DNA from: Hypomesus transpacificus
Taxonomy: Eukaryota; Chordata; Actinopteri; Osmeriformes; Osmeridae
Assembly (NCBI RefSeq): GCF_021917145.1
Contig: NC_061065.1
Location: forward strand, 2,252,767-2,316,766
Direction of reading: 5' to 3'
Length of the DNA stretch: 64,000 nt
Below the pieces are notes generated by a model. It was not told the origin of the DNA. It saw only the letters and a program-made list of their open reading frames with translations, and did not search any database. Position 1 is the first letter of the stretch. Every line of letters begins with the position of its first letter. A program made the translations under genes and the position numbers. Of this stretch, positions 1-10,500 are shown piece by piece.

Positions 1-947
1 ATTTTGGAAAAAGACGTTTTAAGAACATTTTGGAAAAAAAGTTAAAAAAAATGTTTGCATCATTGAAAAGTACTTGATCAGGCCTCTACTATATACATTC
101 CTCTACTCTACTATATACATTCCTCTACTCTGCTATATACTGAGAAATATTAACGGTGTAATGTTGCTTTTTATATTTGGATTCACAGACTACCAAGGAC
201 ATACTGGAAAAGTAAGTCAAGTTAAAAGTAAGGGTGTGAATAGCATGATCTGTAACAAGAACTAAAACATTCACATAAGTTAAGGTTGGGCATGGGACTA
301 AAGGTGGATAGGGTCCTGTCAGCCCTAACCCCAGGATAGGCCCCTGTCCTAACCCTAACCCCAGGATAGGCCCCTGTTCTAGCCCTAACCCCAGATGACC
401 CTATATGAGCGTGTAACCTCCCGTGCCCCAGTCCCAATCCTACTCAACCCTTTCTCTAGCTCCAGTCCTAGCCCCACCTAGCTCCCACAGCAAAGAAACC
501 CAGCCCCAGCCTCTATCCCCAGCCCCGAGCCTTAGCCCCAGCCCCAAGCCCCAGCCTCAGCCTCTATCCCCAGCCCCAGCCTCTATCCCCAGCCCCAAAC
601 CTTAGCCCCAGCCCCAAGCCTTAGCCCCAGCCCCAGCCTCTATCCCCAGCCCCAAACCTTAGCCCCAGCCCCAAGCCCCAGCCCCAAGCCTTAGCCCCAG
701 CCCCAGCCTCTATCCCCAGCCCCAAACCTTAGCCCCAGCCCCAGCCTCTCTCCCCAGCCCCGAGCCTTAGCCCCAGCCTCTATCCCCATCCCCGAGCCTA
801 AGCCCCAGCCTCAGATCCTAGACCCAGTCTCCAGCCCCTAGCCCCAACCCCAGCTTCTAGTTCCAGCCGTTAGCCTCCAGCCCAGAGCCCCAGCCTCCAT
901 CCCCCAGCCGTGCACAGAGGGGACAGTAACGTTCTGTGTGCTGGCAG
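1..947 (+). other. trim54: trim54 intron with CCCCAG-rich tandem repeat
   Basis: This stretch lies upstream of the first visible trim54 exon and contains no exon that I can support. Bases 1-290 are AT-rich. Bases about 320-400 carry short telomere-like CCTAACCCC words in about three irregular units. Bases about 425-900 are a degenerate minisatellite built from AGCCCC and CCAAGCCTT words. It ends about 50 bases before the splice acceptor at 947. Short open frames here are repeat shadows. Confidence 0.6.
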
Positions 948-1243
948 GATGTCGGCCTCGGTCAGGGCGTCGACCCTGGAGCGTCCAGCGCCGGGCTACG
1001 AGAGCCTGGTCCACCTCACCGTCAACACCCGGGCCCTGGAACACCTGCTCACGACCATGGACTTCTGCTCAGGTACCGCATACTGTGTGTATATATGTAT
1101 GTGTGTGTGTGTGTGTGTGTGTGTACATATCTATAAGTGTGTGTGTGTTGCTGCCAGGTCCCCCTGGGGAGGAGGAGGGCTTCGTCCGGGAGGAGGGGGC
1201 TGAGGACCCTGTTGCCATGGAGCTAGACATCAGGAACCTGTAG
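948..1243 (+). CDS. trim54: trim54 (MURF3), last two coding exons, partial
   Basis: This is the C-terminal end of a muscle-specific RING finger/TRIM protein, a sarcomere- and microtubule-associated E3 ligase. Exon 948-1072 follows a CTGGCAG acceptor and reads from ATG at 949 through PAPGYESLVHLTV, the COS-box-region motif that is PEPGYESMEQFTV in human TRIM54. It ends at CTCAG|GTACCG. The last exon, 1158-1243, follows TGCTGCCAG, begins GPPGEEEGF and stops at TAG 1241-1243. The acidic, glutamate-rich tail is typical of MURF3. Phase is preserved: one base carries over from the first exon. RING, B-box and coiled coil lie outside the window. The next gene is urotensin I and then mpv17, the same order and orientation as human TRIM54-UCN-MPV17, which supports trim54 over trim55 or trim63. 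Confidence 0.88.
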
Positions 1244-1747
1244 TCTCTCTACAGGTACTGCCCCAGACCGCCCCCGCCCCTGTACATGTTGTCCTTTCAC
1301 CAGGTGAACTGGGACAGACTCAGAGTGCATGGAGAAGGTTCAGCAGCAGATGGGGGATCTGAAGTGTGTCGCTCTAACAGTGTTCCAGTGGTCAGAGTCC
1401 AGGAACAGTGGGCTGGGCTGTAAGGCTGTAAGGAGTAAGGAGTCAGATGACTGAGCGGTGAGGGAGTCGGGCGTGTAATGCTGTAGGGGGGGGGGGGGGG
1501 GGCTGTACCACAGGCCTGTCCACTCACTGATTGATTCAGACAGGGAGGGGTGTGTTTGTGAGACTGACATGGGTGTCATTCTAATAGGATAGGAGTGTGT
1601 GATGTGACTTGGAGAGTTAGTCAACAACCCACACCAAGATCCTGGCTGTGACTGGAGATGGGTCATTATCTGGATTGGAGTGTGTGTGTTTGTGCTAGTC
1701 CATGTATCATCATGTTGATGCATGCCTTTTTTCAGCGACAAGCTAGA

Positions 1748-1784
1748 CACGCAGACAGACACGCAGACAGACACGCAGACACGC

Positions 1785-1841
<57 letters not shown>

Positions 1842-1845
1842 GGCA

Positions 1846-1890
<45 letters not shown>
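1748..1890. repeat. (CAGA)n / (GCAG)n microsatellite
   Basis: Tetranucleotide tract, first CAGA with ACGC interruptions, then pure GCAG, in the probable 3' UTR of trim54. The Arg/Gln/Thr and Cys/Leu open frames that cross it on both strands are repeat translations. Confidence 0.95.
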
Positions 1891-2421
1891 ACAGACATGG
1901 ACCCTGGGAGATGTTAGGTCTGACTGAGGGAGGGTCCACACTCACTGGCTCGGCAGGCCTGGTGGGCCATCGTCTCCAGGCACTGGGATCTCAGTCACTG
2001 TGAGATAGTACTGTACTGTTGGACTTTACATAACTGTGAAAACAAAACTAATCTTTCATCACAGAAATATTCTGGTGTAGGAGAATACAGCCCCTCCACA
2101 CACAGAAACAATGCAGACAGGGTAAGATCTGTGAGCCCAATATATATTACTATTTCTCTTTTTTTTCAAGGTTCTTCCTGTGAAGACAAGAGAAAGGAAG
2201 AAGAGAGAGATGGAGAGGGAGAGAGATTATCATAATCCTCTTCAGAACAACCACAGCAGTGTAGTTTCTCTGCTCTGTGCTCCTGTGAGTGGATGCTTTG
2301 TGAAACAAGAAGATAAATTCTTCCTGCTTAATCTCTCCCACACCTCCCTTCTCTCCCTTTTCTCCCACACCAAGCTGTTTCAGCTCCCGTTTACACCATG
2401 AACACTGTTATGTATGGCTGA

Positions 2422-2427
2422 ATTAAA
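2422..2427 (+). promoter_or_regulatory. trim54: candidate poly(A) signal of trim54 (ATTAAA)
   Basis: ATTAAA 1.18 kb after the trim54 stop, followed by a GT/CT-rich stretch. It is the first good signal on the + strand, but assignment rests on position only. Confidence 0.4.
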
Positions 2428-3980
2428 GGTCTGCTGTCACAGCTGACTCCTCTTTCATGTTTGGGAGGCTGGAACAAAACCGAAGTTTACGATGCGTACC
2501 GTTTCACAAGTATCTTTCACAGAGACAAGCATGAGTCATACCGGGCAGAGGCTGCCGTGAGCCTGTTCAGCGGGAGAGGGCAGAAATTAAAGGCGATCTG
2601 GGCTTTTATAAACAACTCTGCTGTTACTTCCTCAGTTTGATATAAATAAACCTACATGGCATTTCTGTGGACGCCTCGGTTCTACTTAATCGGGCCTATT
2701 GCTCTATTTATCTCGCCTTTCCTCTCAGGACTGTCTGGGAGATCTGTGACAGCAATAGTGCAACAGCAGAACTTCCAGTCTGGCAGTCTACGCTACGTTC
2801 CCACGGTTTTTACAGATTGCGGTGGGTCTCAATGCAGTCCCTATGTAGGGTATTTTTTTTACATTTTATACATACATTTTATATTCCCGTCCGTAATACG
2901 GCCTCCGTTGAGAAAAGCTCACATTTGAGTGTGCAAATGGATGTTTAAGACCAGCAACCTATGGGTATGTGGCACAGTAGCCTACCGTGGAGCGCGACCT
3001 TCCCGGTCAGTAAAACACCGTGGACCTTCCCGGTCAGTAAAACACCGTGGACCTTCCCGGTCAGTAAAACACCGTAGTGAGAAAGTGGAGCTCTGACAGC
3101 CACATTCTGGGAGACGCTCATGCACACACGCTTCCATACAATCCCACCCGAAGCAACAGTGTTATGTTATGTTATGTGTTAGTGTTATGAAAATATAAAC
3201 ACAACACTGCATTCTTATGCATTTGTATGTGGATTTTATGCACAACAAATGCTTTAAATGATCAAGAGTAACCTAATTAATCGTGAACAAAATATTTATA
3301 CAGCAAACATTTTTATATCGTTTTTATTTTAATTTAAGGTAAACCCTACGGGAGGAGTGAAAAAGATGAGTTGAACCCTGAAGTCAGCAATACGTTTCTT
3401 TATTAACCTATGTCCGCTAATTAACCTAGAGACTACATCCACGAGTCTATAGACATGTTCGTCAGGATTTTCTTTTTATTACAAAATATAAATGGCAAAA
3501 AGCTTTTATTTACTTCTAAACCCATATGCATCCAGGCAATATGAGAATCCGACAAACAGTAAACAACACAAGGTAGGCATTAGAATTATTATTTTTTCGT
3601 TTTTGTTCTCTAAAGTTGTAAGCATGCGCGGTACAGTACAGATGATTTGTTGTATGTTGGTTTGTTAATATTCAATGTTGAGCTTTCTGTATTCAATCTT
3701 TTCTAATTACATTTATAGAGGCTATTAGTAAACTGTGATCTACTACTTGCAATATCGCATTCCTGTTACACATTTGAACATAACTTCCAACTGTGGTGAA
3801 AACAAACATACGAAGCACGTTTCCAGTTTAATTCAAATTCCTGACATAGAAAGGCGATAAAACATGACGTAAGCCACAGTCCTAGCAGAAGACACGCGCT
3901 TCAGAATTTCCCCGGGAAAAAAATCCAGCGTGAGTGCTCTTCTAACGGGGCCTCAGTAAAAAAAACAGTCTTGGAAACGG

Positions 3981-3986
3981 TTTATT
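3981..3986 (-). promoter_or_regulatory. uts1: candidate poly(A) signal of uts1 (AATAAA)
   Basis: Plus-strand TTTATT, so AATAAA on the gene strand, about 200 bases after the uts1 stop. No other good candidate lies closer to the stop. Confidence 0.45.
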
Positions 3987-4181
3987 CTAAAACATTTTGG
4001 GTCCATACAGATGATCCATTAATTCACATAGGGCACCAAAAAATGAATAAAATAACAGGCAAATAAACAGTTTAAAGCATTTCAGTGTGAACTATGGAGC
4101 TACTGGGGTCTGAGAGGGCCTGGGGTTAGGAATACTCTGAGATCATGTTAGTCTACTCCTTTCTCAACGAACTTTGCCGCA

Positions 4182-4694
4182 TTATTTTCCAACTTCATCT
4201 AGATATATGCGGTTCAACTCTGCTTGCTCTTTTTGGTTCTCGATCCTCGCCATCTCGATCATATTTCTCAGCAGGTGGAAAGTGAGATCGATGGAGATCG
4301 GAGGATCGTCGTTCCTCTTGTTCAGCCCCATGAGCTCGTCCAGACTGTTTCCCTCTTCCTCCGGCGCGCGGTCGACAGCCAACGGCTGCTGCAAGCTGCG
4401 CGCCAGCTGATCAAGATCTCTCGAGCCCATCGCAGTCACGGCATCCTCGAACGGAAACTGTGGGAGCACGAGACTTCTCTGCAGTCGCGGGTTTCTCTGC
4501 AGGGACCTCAGCAGCTTCTCCCCGATGAGGTAGGACACTGCGTTGTCGCGCGCGCTCAGCAACACCTCATCCAGCTGGTTCTTGTGGTCGTGGCCGGTGA
4601 ACATGCCCCGGTCCCGCGGTCGGCAGACGCTGGATGGCACGTGCAAAGTTAGGAGGACAGTAGCAAGAAGTAGGACGTGGGGTACAGGCTTCAT
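4182..4694 (-). CDS. uts1: uts1: urotensin I / urocortin precursor
   Basis: A 170-residue prepro-hormone of the CRH family. The product acts through CRH receptors; in fish it is made by the caudal neurosecretory system and brain. The ATG at 4694 starts a typical signal peptide ([19 protein letters not shown], about 25 residues). A cryptic, leucine-rich prosegment follows, then a dibasic KR cleavage site and a 41-residue mature peptide beginning [15 protein letters not shown] and ending IYLDEV. A final Gly-Lys supplies the C-terminal amide. The whole coding region is one exon, as in CRH-family genes. A splice acceptor (TTCAACAG) lies about 20 bases upstream of the ATG, so the longer frame starting at 4772 is intronic. 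The mature sequence is urotensin-I type (NDDPPIS start, versus SEEPPIS in CRH). Gene order trim54-uts1-mpv17 matches human UCN. Confidence 0.96.
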   Translation of the reverse strand: MKPVPHVLLLATVLLTLHVPSSVCRPRDRGMFTGHDHKNQLDEVLLSARDNAVSYLIGEKLLRSLQRNPRLQRSLVLPQFPFEDAVTAMGSRDLDQLARSLQQPLAVDRAPEEEGNSLDELMGLNKRNDDPPISIDLTFHLLRNMIEMARIENQKEQAELNRIYLDEVGK

Positions 4695-5127
4695 TTTGGG
4701 CGGACGGATACGGTGTCCTGTTGAAGAGAAGGACTGGATATTACTGACCGAAGTGAACAATCCCATGTTCAAGTAATAGAAACCAAGTTGCCTGCTTTAA
4801 GATGAGCAAAAACGTTAGGCCTATTAATATTGGCAACAACTTTGTATTTGCCCACTGACAAGACTAAGCAGGGCCTCGACAGATGTTAAGATTTTTTTGA
4901 GCGGTGTAAAAAAAAAAAAAAAAAGGTTACATATTGGTAAAAGCACACGAAAATATGAGATGGCAGCATGAATAAACAATCACAATATTGAAAGGTCAAC
5001 ATCAGGCAAAGCATTAAGATGACAAAGAAAATACATGCAGCCTGCATGTATGCTGCATGCTTTCTAGTCCCAGTATTATCTGAACAGATTGCAACATTTC
5101 AAACAAACTGAAGCATCAACTACCTAC

Positions 5128-5212
5128 TCTTTCGTCTCCTGATGCAAAAAAAAGTTTGTCTCCGGTATGTCAAAAATGCCCCGGTCCGGAAAGTCCCGTT
5201 CAGTGACGACTG
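5128..5212 (-). other. uts1: uts1 putative non-coding exon 1
   Basis: CRH-family genes have a non-coding first exon and an intron in the 5' UTR. Here a donor (AAAGA|GTAGGT, GT at 5127-5126) sits about 80 bases downstream of the expected start site set by the TATA box at 5238-5244. The start coordinate is inferred from that spacing and is approximate. Confidence 0.5.
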
Positions 5213-5237
5213 GAGTGGAACGCCTCGCTCAGGACGG

Positions 5238-5270
5238 TTATATACATCCAGAAAAGCTCCACTGACGTCA
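5238..5270 (-). promoter_or_regulatory. uts1: uts1 core promoter: TATA box and CRE
   Basis: Read on the gene strand, a palindromic TGACGTCA (5263-5270) is followed 18 bases later by TATATAA (5238-5244), about 0.5 kb upstream of the coding exon. A consensus CRE close to the TATA box is a hallmark of CRH-family promoters driven by cAMP/PKA. The sites are seen; their function is inferred. Confidence 0.7.
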
Positions 5271-5299
5271 GCGCGAGAGCATAACTGCCTGTAAATTAG

Positions 5300-6322
5300 G
5301 CGTCTCTGTTGGAACTGAAGGGAAACGAGTTTGAGTGGCTGTCGTCTGCTGGACAGAGCAGAGGACATGTTCTCCCGTCCCACCCGCCACCGGTTTACCG
5401 ACAACCGGGCTAATTACCCTAATTGAGTCTGCGAGGTAAATTGTAAACTATACTTGACAACTATTGGTAGCCTAGACTTAGTGAACATAAAATGTCCCAA
5501 ACATAATGCATCTAATTTATACCCCAAATCCTGGAACTTGTAGTTATGTTGAGGAGTGTTGGTGTAATTGATCTTGACTGTATTAGCTCGTACAGGCGCA
5601 GTTTTTTACGTCGTGATGAGTTCATGCACGGTTTCACATCGTGGAGATGATGAGCAGAGGCACGCAACAGGAGAAGCGCGCGGCTCAGAGCAGGGAACTG
5701 TCCGTGGTGCTGAACTGGCTAGTGCGAGCGGGGATGGAAAACGCTGTGAAAAATCATTTGATGAAGTGATACATTAATCGAACTCTTATGGTCCTCCGGA
5801 TAAAGACTTGAATCCATTGGTTGCAGGTTGTGTACGTGCAGGTTGTGTGCGTGCGTGACAGTTAATGAAATATCTTTGACCAATTGGGCTGATAGGCTGC
5901 ACATAGGAGTCCTCGCGACTGTGTTAAGTAGCATCCAAGTCAACATTGATGATAAATTACAACTTTATTATTGAAAAGGATTTGTACATTTCAAAGTACT
6001 AGTTTCATGTACATTATTTATGCAATTGACTATATATAAAAACATTTAGCCTACTGTTATATACAGTAACCTACATTTAAGACAATATTGTTGGTAGGCC
6101 TATTCACTTATTTGAGTAAACAGCTCTCAAACATCCAGAATGTGATTTATTAGCAACACATATGATGATAGACTAAATGAACAAGAGAAATGTAGTCGAA
6201 CTGCTCAAAGTTTGAGTTTGAATGCTTCATTACTAACTTCACATATTTCAGGACAAGTGAATGGTACACTTCTCCTCAACTGTCCTATGAGGGCGAGGTA
6301 GGGCGGGACCTGTGGCGATCCA
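5300..6322. other. uts1 upstream / mpv17 3' flank
   Basis: No exon recognised. Contains uts1 upstream DNA and the mpv17 3' UTR, which probably ends just after the AATAAA (plus-strand TTTATT) at 6146-6151, about 175 bases beyond the mpv17 stop. A second possible signal lies at 5964-5969. Confidence 0.5.
6146..6151 (-). promoter_or_regulatory. mpv17: candidate poly(A) signal of mpv17 (AATAAA)
   Basis: AATAAA on the gene strand, about 175 bases after the stop codon at 6323-6325. Confidence 0.45.
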
Positions 6323-7557
6323 TCAGATCTTATTGGCTTTCCAGGATAGGTAGGAATTCCAGGCCACGGCTACAATCTGAACGACAGCCAGTCTGTGAAC
6401 AGGAGAACAGTACGTCACAACTCTTCCAGAAGAGGGGTCTACTTTTCAGCCCCACACACAACAGCAGAGGACGTTTACTCATCAAGTACAGATCAGTGGT
6501 TAGAGCAGATCAAGGGTGTGAAGGAGAGAGCAGGGTGTGGAGGAGAGAGCAGGGTGTGGAGGAGAGAGCAGGGTGTGGAGGAGAGAGCAGGGTGTGGAGG
6601 AGAGAGCAGGGTGTGGAGGGTGTGGAGGAGAGAGCAGGGTGTGGAGGGTGTGGAGGAGAGAGCAGGGTGTGGAGGAGAGAGCAGGGTGTGGAGGAGAGCA
6701 GGGTGTGGAGGGTGTGGAGGACAGAGCAGGGTGTGCAGGTCAACCTGTGCTGCAGTGGAATGAAGTAGAAGTTGGCGATCTGCACGGGAGGCCACAGCTG
6801 AAAACACAACACGCACGTCATGTCTAATACTAAGAAACATGATCATTGCAATAAACGTTTATAGTTTATACAGTTTATAGGCACTAACTTACGTAGTAGT
6901 TGGAGATCAAGGCATCTGTGTAATCCTGTTGAACATGAGAAAGAAGTACAAACATGACATGAATATTGTGTTCATTTGGCACATGTCCATCTAAACCGAG
7001 GTACGGGGGATTCGAAACTGAGACTTCTAGATCTGCATGACGAGCTCATTTCTCAATCAGAACATACAGACAACCAGAAACATTTAGTTTCTAACAGACT
7101 TCTACATAAACCATCCATACACCCCTCACATCTCTCCTGTCAGAAGAACAGTCCAGCTGTTCCAAGGTTTGTATTAAGTGTAAGGTTCCACCCTTGATCT
7201 GTTCCTGTTCATGTGTAGACACCAGCCCCCTGGTCTGAAACGTGTCACATGTGGCTGTCCCTAGACGAGGTGACGATGACACGTTAACAACCACGGGTCA
7301 AGGAGTGCCCACCCGGTGACACCCCGCCCCCCCCACCCCTAACCTCTCCAGACCATATAAACCCTGTCTCCTGCTGGGCCTGAACAAGCCCACAGCTGTT
7401 AACAAGCCTTCCTCCCATCACCTTAAAGGTCACCAGACGGAGTCAAACACACACAATGTTCCTGAAACTGCGTATTTTCCAATCTTTTGTTTGTTTTCTG
7501 GTGCGTGACCGGGTCTGATGACGAGTCCCAGGCTACCTTGTGGCGCGTCGCAGCTCA

Positions 7558-7588
<31 letters not shown>

Positions 7589-10500
7589 GCCCCTTCCCGT
7601 TTTGAAATATATATTTTTGGGCATTTATTTATACATGCCCAAATATATGAATAATTACTTATTAAAACTGGAATGTTGAGAGCTCTGTTCATCTCTGCTG
7701 TCCTGCGGAGACACCGGTCCTCTGAACGCCAAGTTCAGCTGAACCACCAGCACCTAAACTAGGTCTACCTGACCCAAACTAGGTTCCACCTGGACTCAAG
7801 CTTTTTATATGCTCTATTCGTACGTCACTTTGGATAAAAGTGTCAGCTAAACGTATAAAATGTGAAAAAGGTTCCATCTGACCTAACCCAGGTTCCCCTG
7901 GTATGAACGGTTATTAGTAAATTAGTAAATTAGTAAATTGGTAAATTAGTTAGTCCTGTACTGTACTGTTGTAGCCCCAGGTTAGTCCTGTACTGTTGTA
8001 GCCCCAGGTTAGTCCTGTACTGTAGTAGCCCCAGGTTAGTCCTGTACTATACTGTTGTAGCCCCAGGTTAGTCCTGTACTATAATGTTGTAGCCCCAGGT
8101 TAGTCCTGTACTGTACTGTTGTAGCCCCAGGTTAGTCCTGTACTGTACTGTTATAGCCCCAGGTTAGTCCTGTACTATACTCACCCTCTCCAGCTTGTGG
8201 ATGTTGTCCTCCAGGCTCAGCCCGTTCAGACTCCCTGAGATCCCCAGGAACGATGCCAGGAAGCAGGGAGCAAAACATACCTGCACGCACACGCGCACAC
8301 ACACGCGCACACACACGCACAGACAGATTTAGAACACCAGGATGAAACAGGAGGTGGTCTGGACACTGCTGAGCATGGTGGCTTCATCACAGTACATGAT
8401 TTTACACATCTCCTCCTCTGACAGGTGATTGGCTGTTACACATCTCCTCCTCTCACAGGATTGGCTAAGTGGATGACTAACGAGCCTTTACACTACTAAC
8501 AATAACCCCCCAAGTTCCACTGGAACTAAAGGTTTGAAACAGAAATTTCTAACCTTTAAATCCACCCTGACTCAAGCAGAGCATGTACGTTTTTGTTCCA
8601 GCGTTTATTAAACAACCACTTTCATGGCCAGGGACAATGCTGCACGTTTACATACTTTGTTGTTTACTTTTTCCTGCATTAAGTGGCCTTTGCCCAGCGT
8701 TTCAGAAAGACCCAGGAGAGCGTGTTCAAACGCTGCTTTCTATGGGGCTCCGTTTGTAAAAGGTTGCATGTCCGTTATTCCTGCTCAGTTTTCGCACATT
8801 TAGCACAAATAAATGCAGCAGAATGTTCAACGGTCTCTTTTTTTTACATTTAGAGGGATATTCATCTAAATACATGTCATAACTTATTCAGAGCAATGTT
8901 CTGCAGTATGCAAAATAATAAAATAATATTTTACAGAACTGTTAAATGTAAATGTTAAATGCAAATGTTAAATCTAAATGTTAAATCTAAATGTTAAATG
9001 TGTAATTCACACATTTAGCTAGACACGCCCCCCTAATGTTTTCTGGATTTTTCTGGAAACCACGTGATTTTTCTCAGCCTCCCCGGGTCATCTTCAGCCA
9101 CGCCCCCAAACAAGAGGCGGGTGGCCTCTGCTATATTGGCCAATAGGCATCAACTTGCTAAGTTTGATGAGAAGAAGGAGGCTCGTGATTTTCAAAACTG
9201 ATTTTAGGTGAAGTGTCACCTCGCCATTTCGATATTAGGAAAACATGCGGTTCAAACATTCCTACATAAATATAGCGGTGGTACACCTTTTTGAAATCGA
9301 GCTAAACGGCTCACTAAGACCTGGGTGAACCCCATGTCAATATTTTTTTTACAGTTAAAGCATAGCCACTGGTAGATCATCAAAAATGTCTCTCTTCTCA
9401 TCAAACTTAGCAAGTTGATGCCTATTGGCCAATATAGCAGAGGCCACGCGCCTCTTGATTGGGGGCGTGGCTGAAGATGTAGACCCGGGGAGGCTGAGAA
9501 AAATCACGTAGTTTCCAAAAAAATCCAGAAAACACTATGGGGGCGTGGCTAGCTAAATGTGTGAATTACACATTTAACATTTACATTTAGATTTAACGTT
9601 TAGATATAACATTTATATATAACATTTAGATTTAAAATGCACATTTACATTTAACATTTACATTTAACATTTATATTTAATATTTACATTTAACATTTAC
9701 ATTTAACATTTAAATGTCAATAGGCCTCGACTCCTCCCACCCTGGACACTCCGTTTCAGTCACTCCCCTCCGGCAGAAGGCTGCGGTCCATCAGGACCAA
9801 ACCCGCACGCCACACAAACAGTTTCTTCCCTTGCGCTGTTGGCCTCCTCAACAAGACCAAGAGTTCACACTGACTTTAATGACTTCATGTCTTGAAACAA
9901 TTGCATTTGCACTACTTCACAATTCGTGTAATATTTGTATTTTAAATTGTATTTTATGCTGTAAATTGGCAACTTATATTTTATTTGAATTTTATGGCAA
10001 CTTATATTTCATTTTATTGTATATTTTATTTTAATTGTATTCCACTTAGTATTGCTAGTTTATGTATCCTTGGTATAGTTAGACCATATATCTAAATTTA
10101 AGATTCCTATATGTTTATTGTATGCACCTTCCTGCCAAAGCAAATTCCTTGTCTGTGCAAACTTTCGTGGCGAATAAATCCCTTTCTGATTCTGATTCAC
10201 ATTTACATTTAACAGTTTTATAAAATATTTATTTTATCATTTTGTAAACTGAAGAACATTGCTCTGAATAAGTTATGACATGTATTTAGATTAATTTCCC
10301 TCTAAATGTTTAAAAAAGTGACCACTCGAAATTCTGCTGCATTTCTTTGTGCTAAATGTGCAAAAACTAAGCAGGAATAACGGACGTGCAACCTTTTACA
10401 AACGGAGCCCCATAGGTTTCAGAATGCCCCAGGAGAGTGTGTTCAAACGCTGGTTTAAACCATCTCCACCCAGTGAACCTGGAGCAGGTTGGTCACCAGG

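Larger units (their letters stand above)
1244..4181. other. trim54 3' UTR and trim54-uts1 intergenic region
   Basis: Contains the trim54 3' UTR, ending near an ATTAAA at 2422-2427, then sequence without an exon I can support. Notable pieces are a G run at about 1484-1502, a CAGA/GCAG microsatellite at 1748-1890, and three tandem copies of a 27-base unit at about 2994-3075. The convergent uts1 3' UTR occupies roughly 3965-4181. Confidence 0.55.

Noticed and set aside
4695-4772. N-terminal extension of urotensin I from the ATG at 4772
   Set aside because: A splice acceptor lies between it and the signal peptide, and the extension has no signal-peptide character.
5120-5404. 94-codon frame over the uts1 promoter
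   Set aside because: Overlaps the TATA box and CRE, has no homology I recognise and no splice partner.
9714-10034. 106-codon frame as a host gene
   Set aside because: Its start resembles the degraded C-terminus of a LINE reverse transcriptase and the rest is AT-rich 3' UTR translation.
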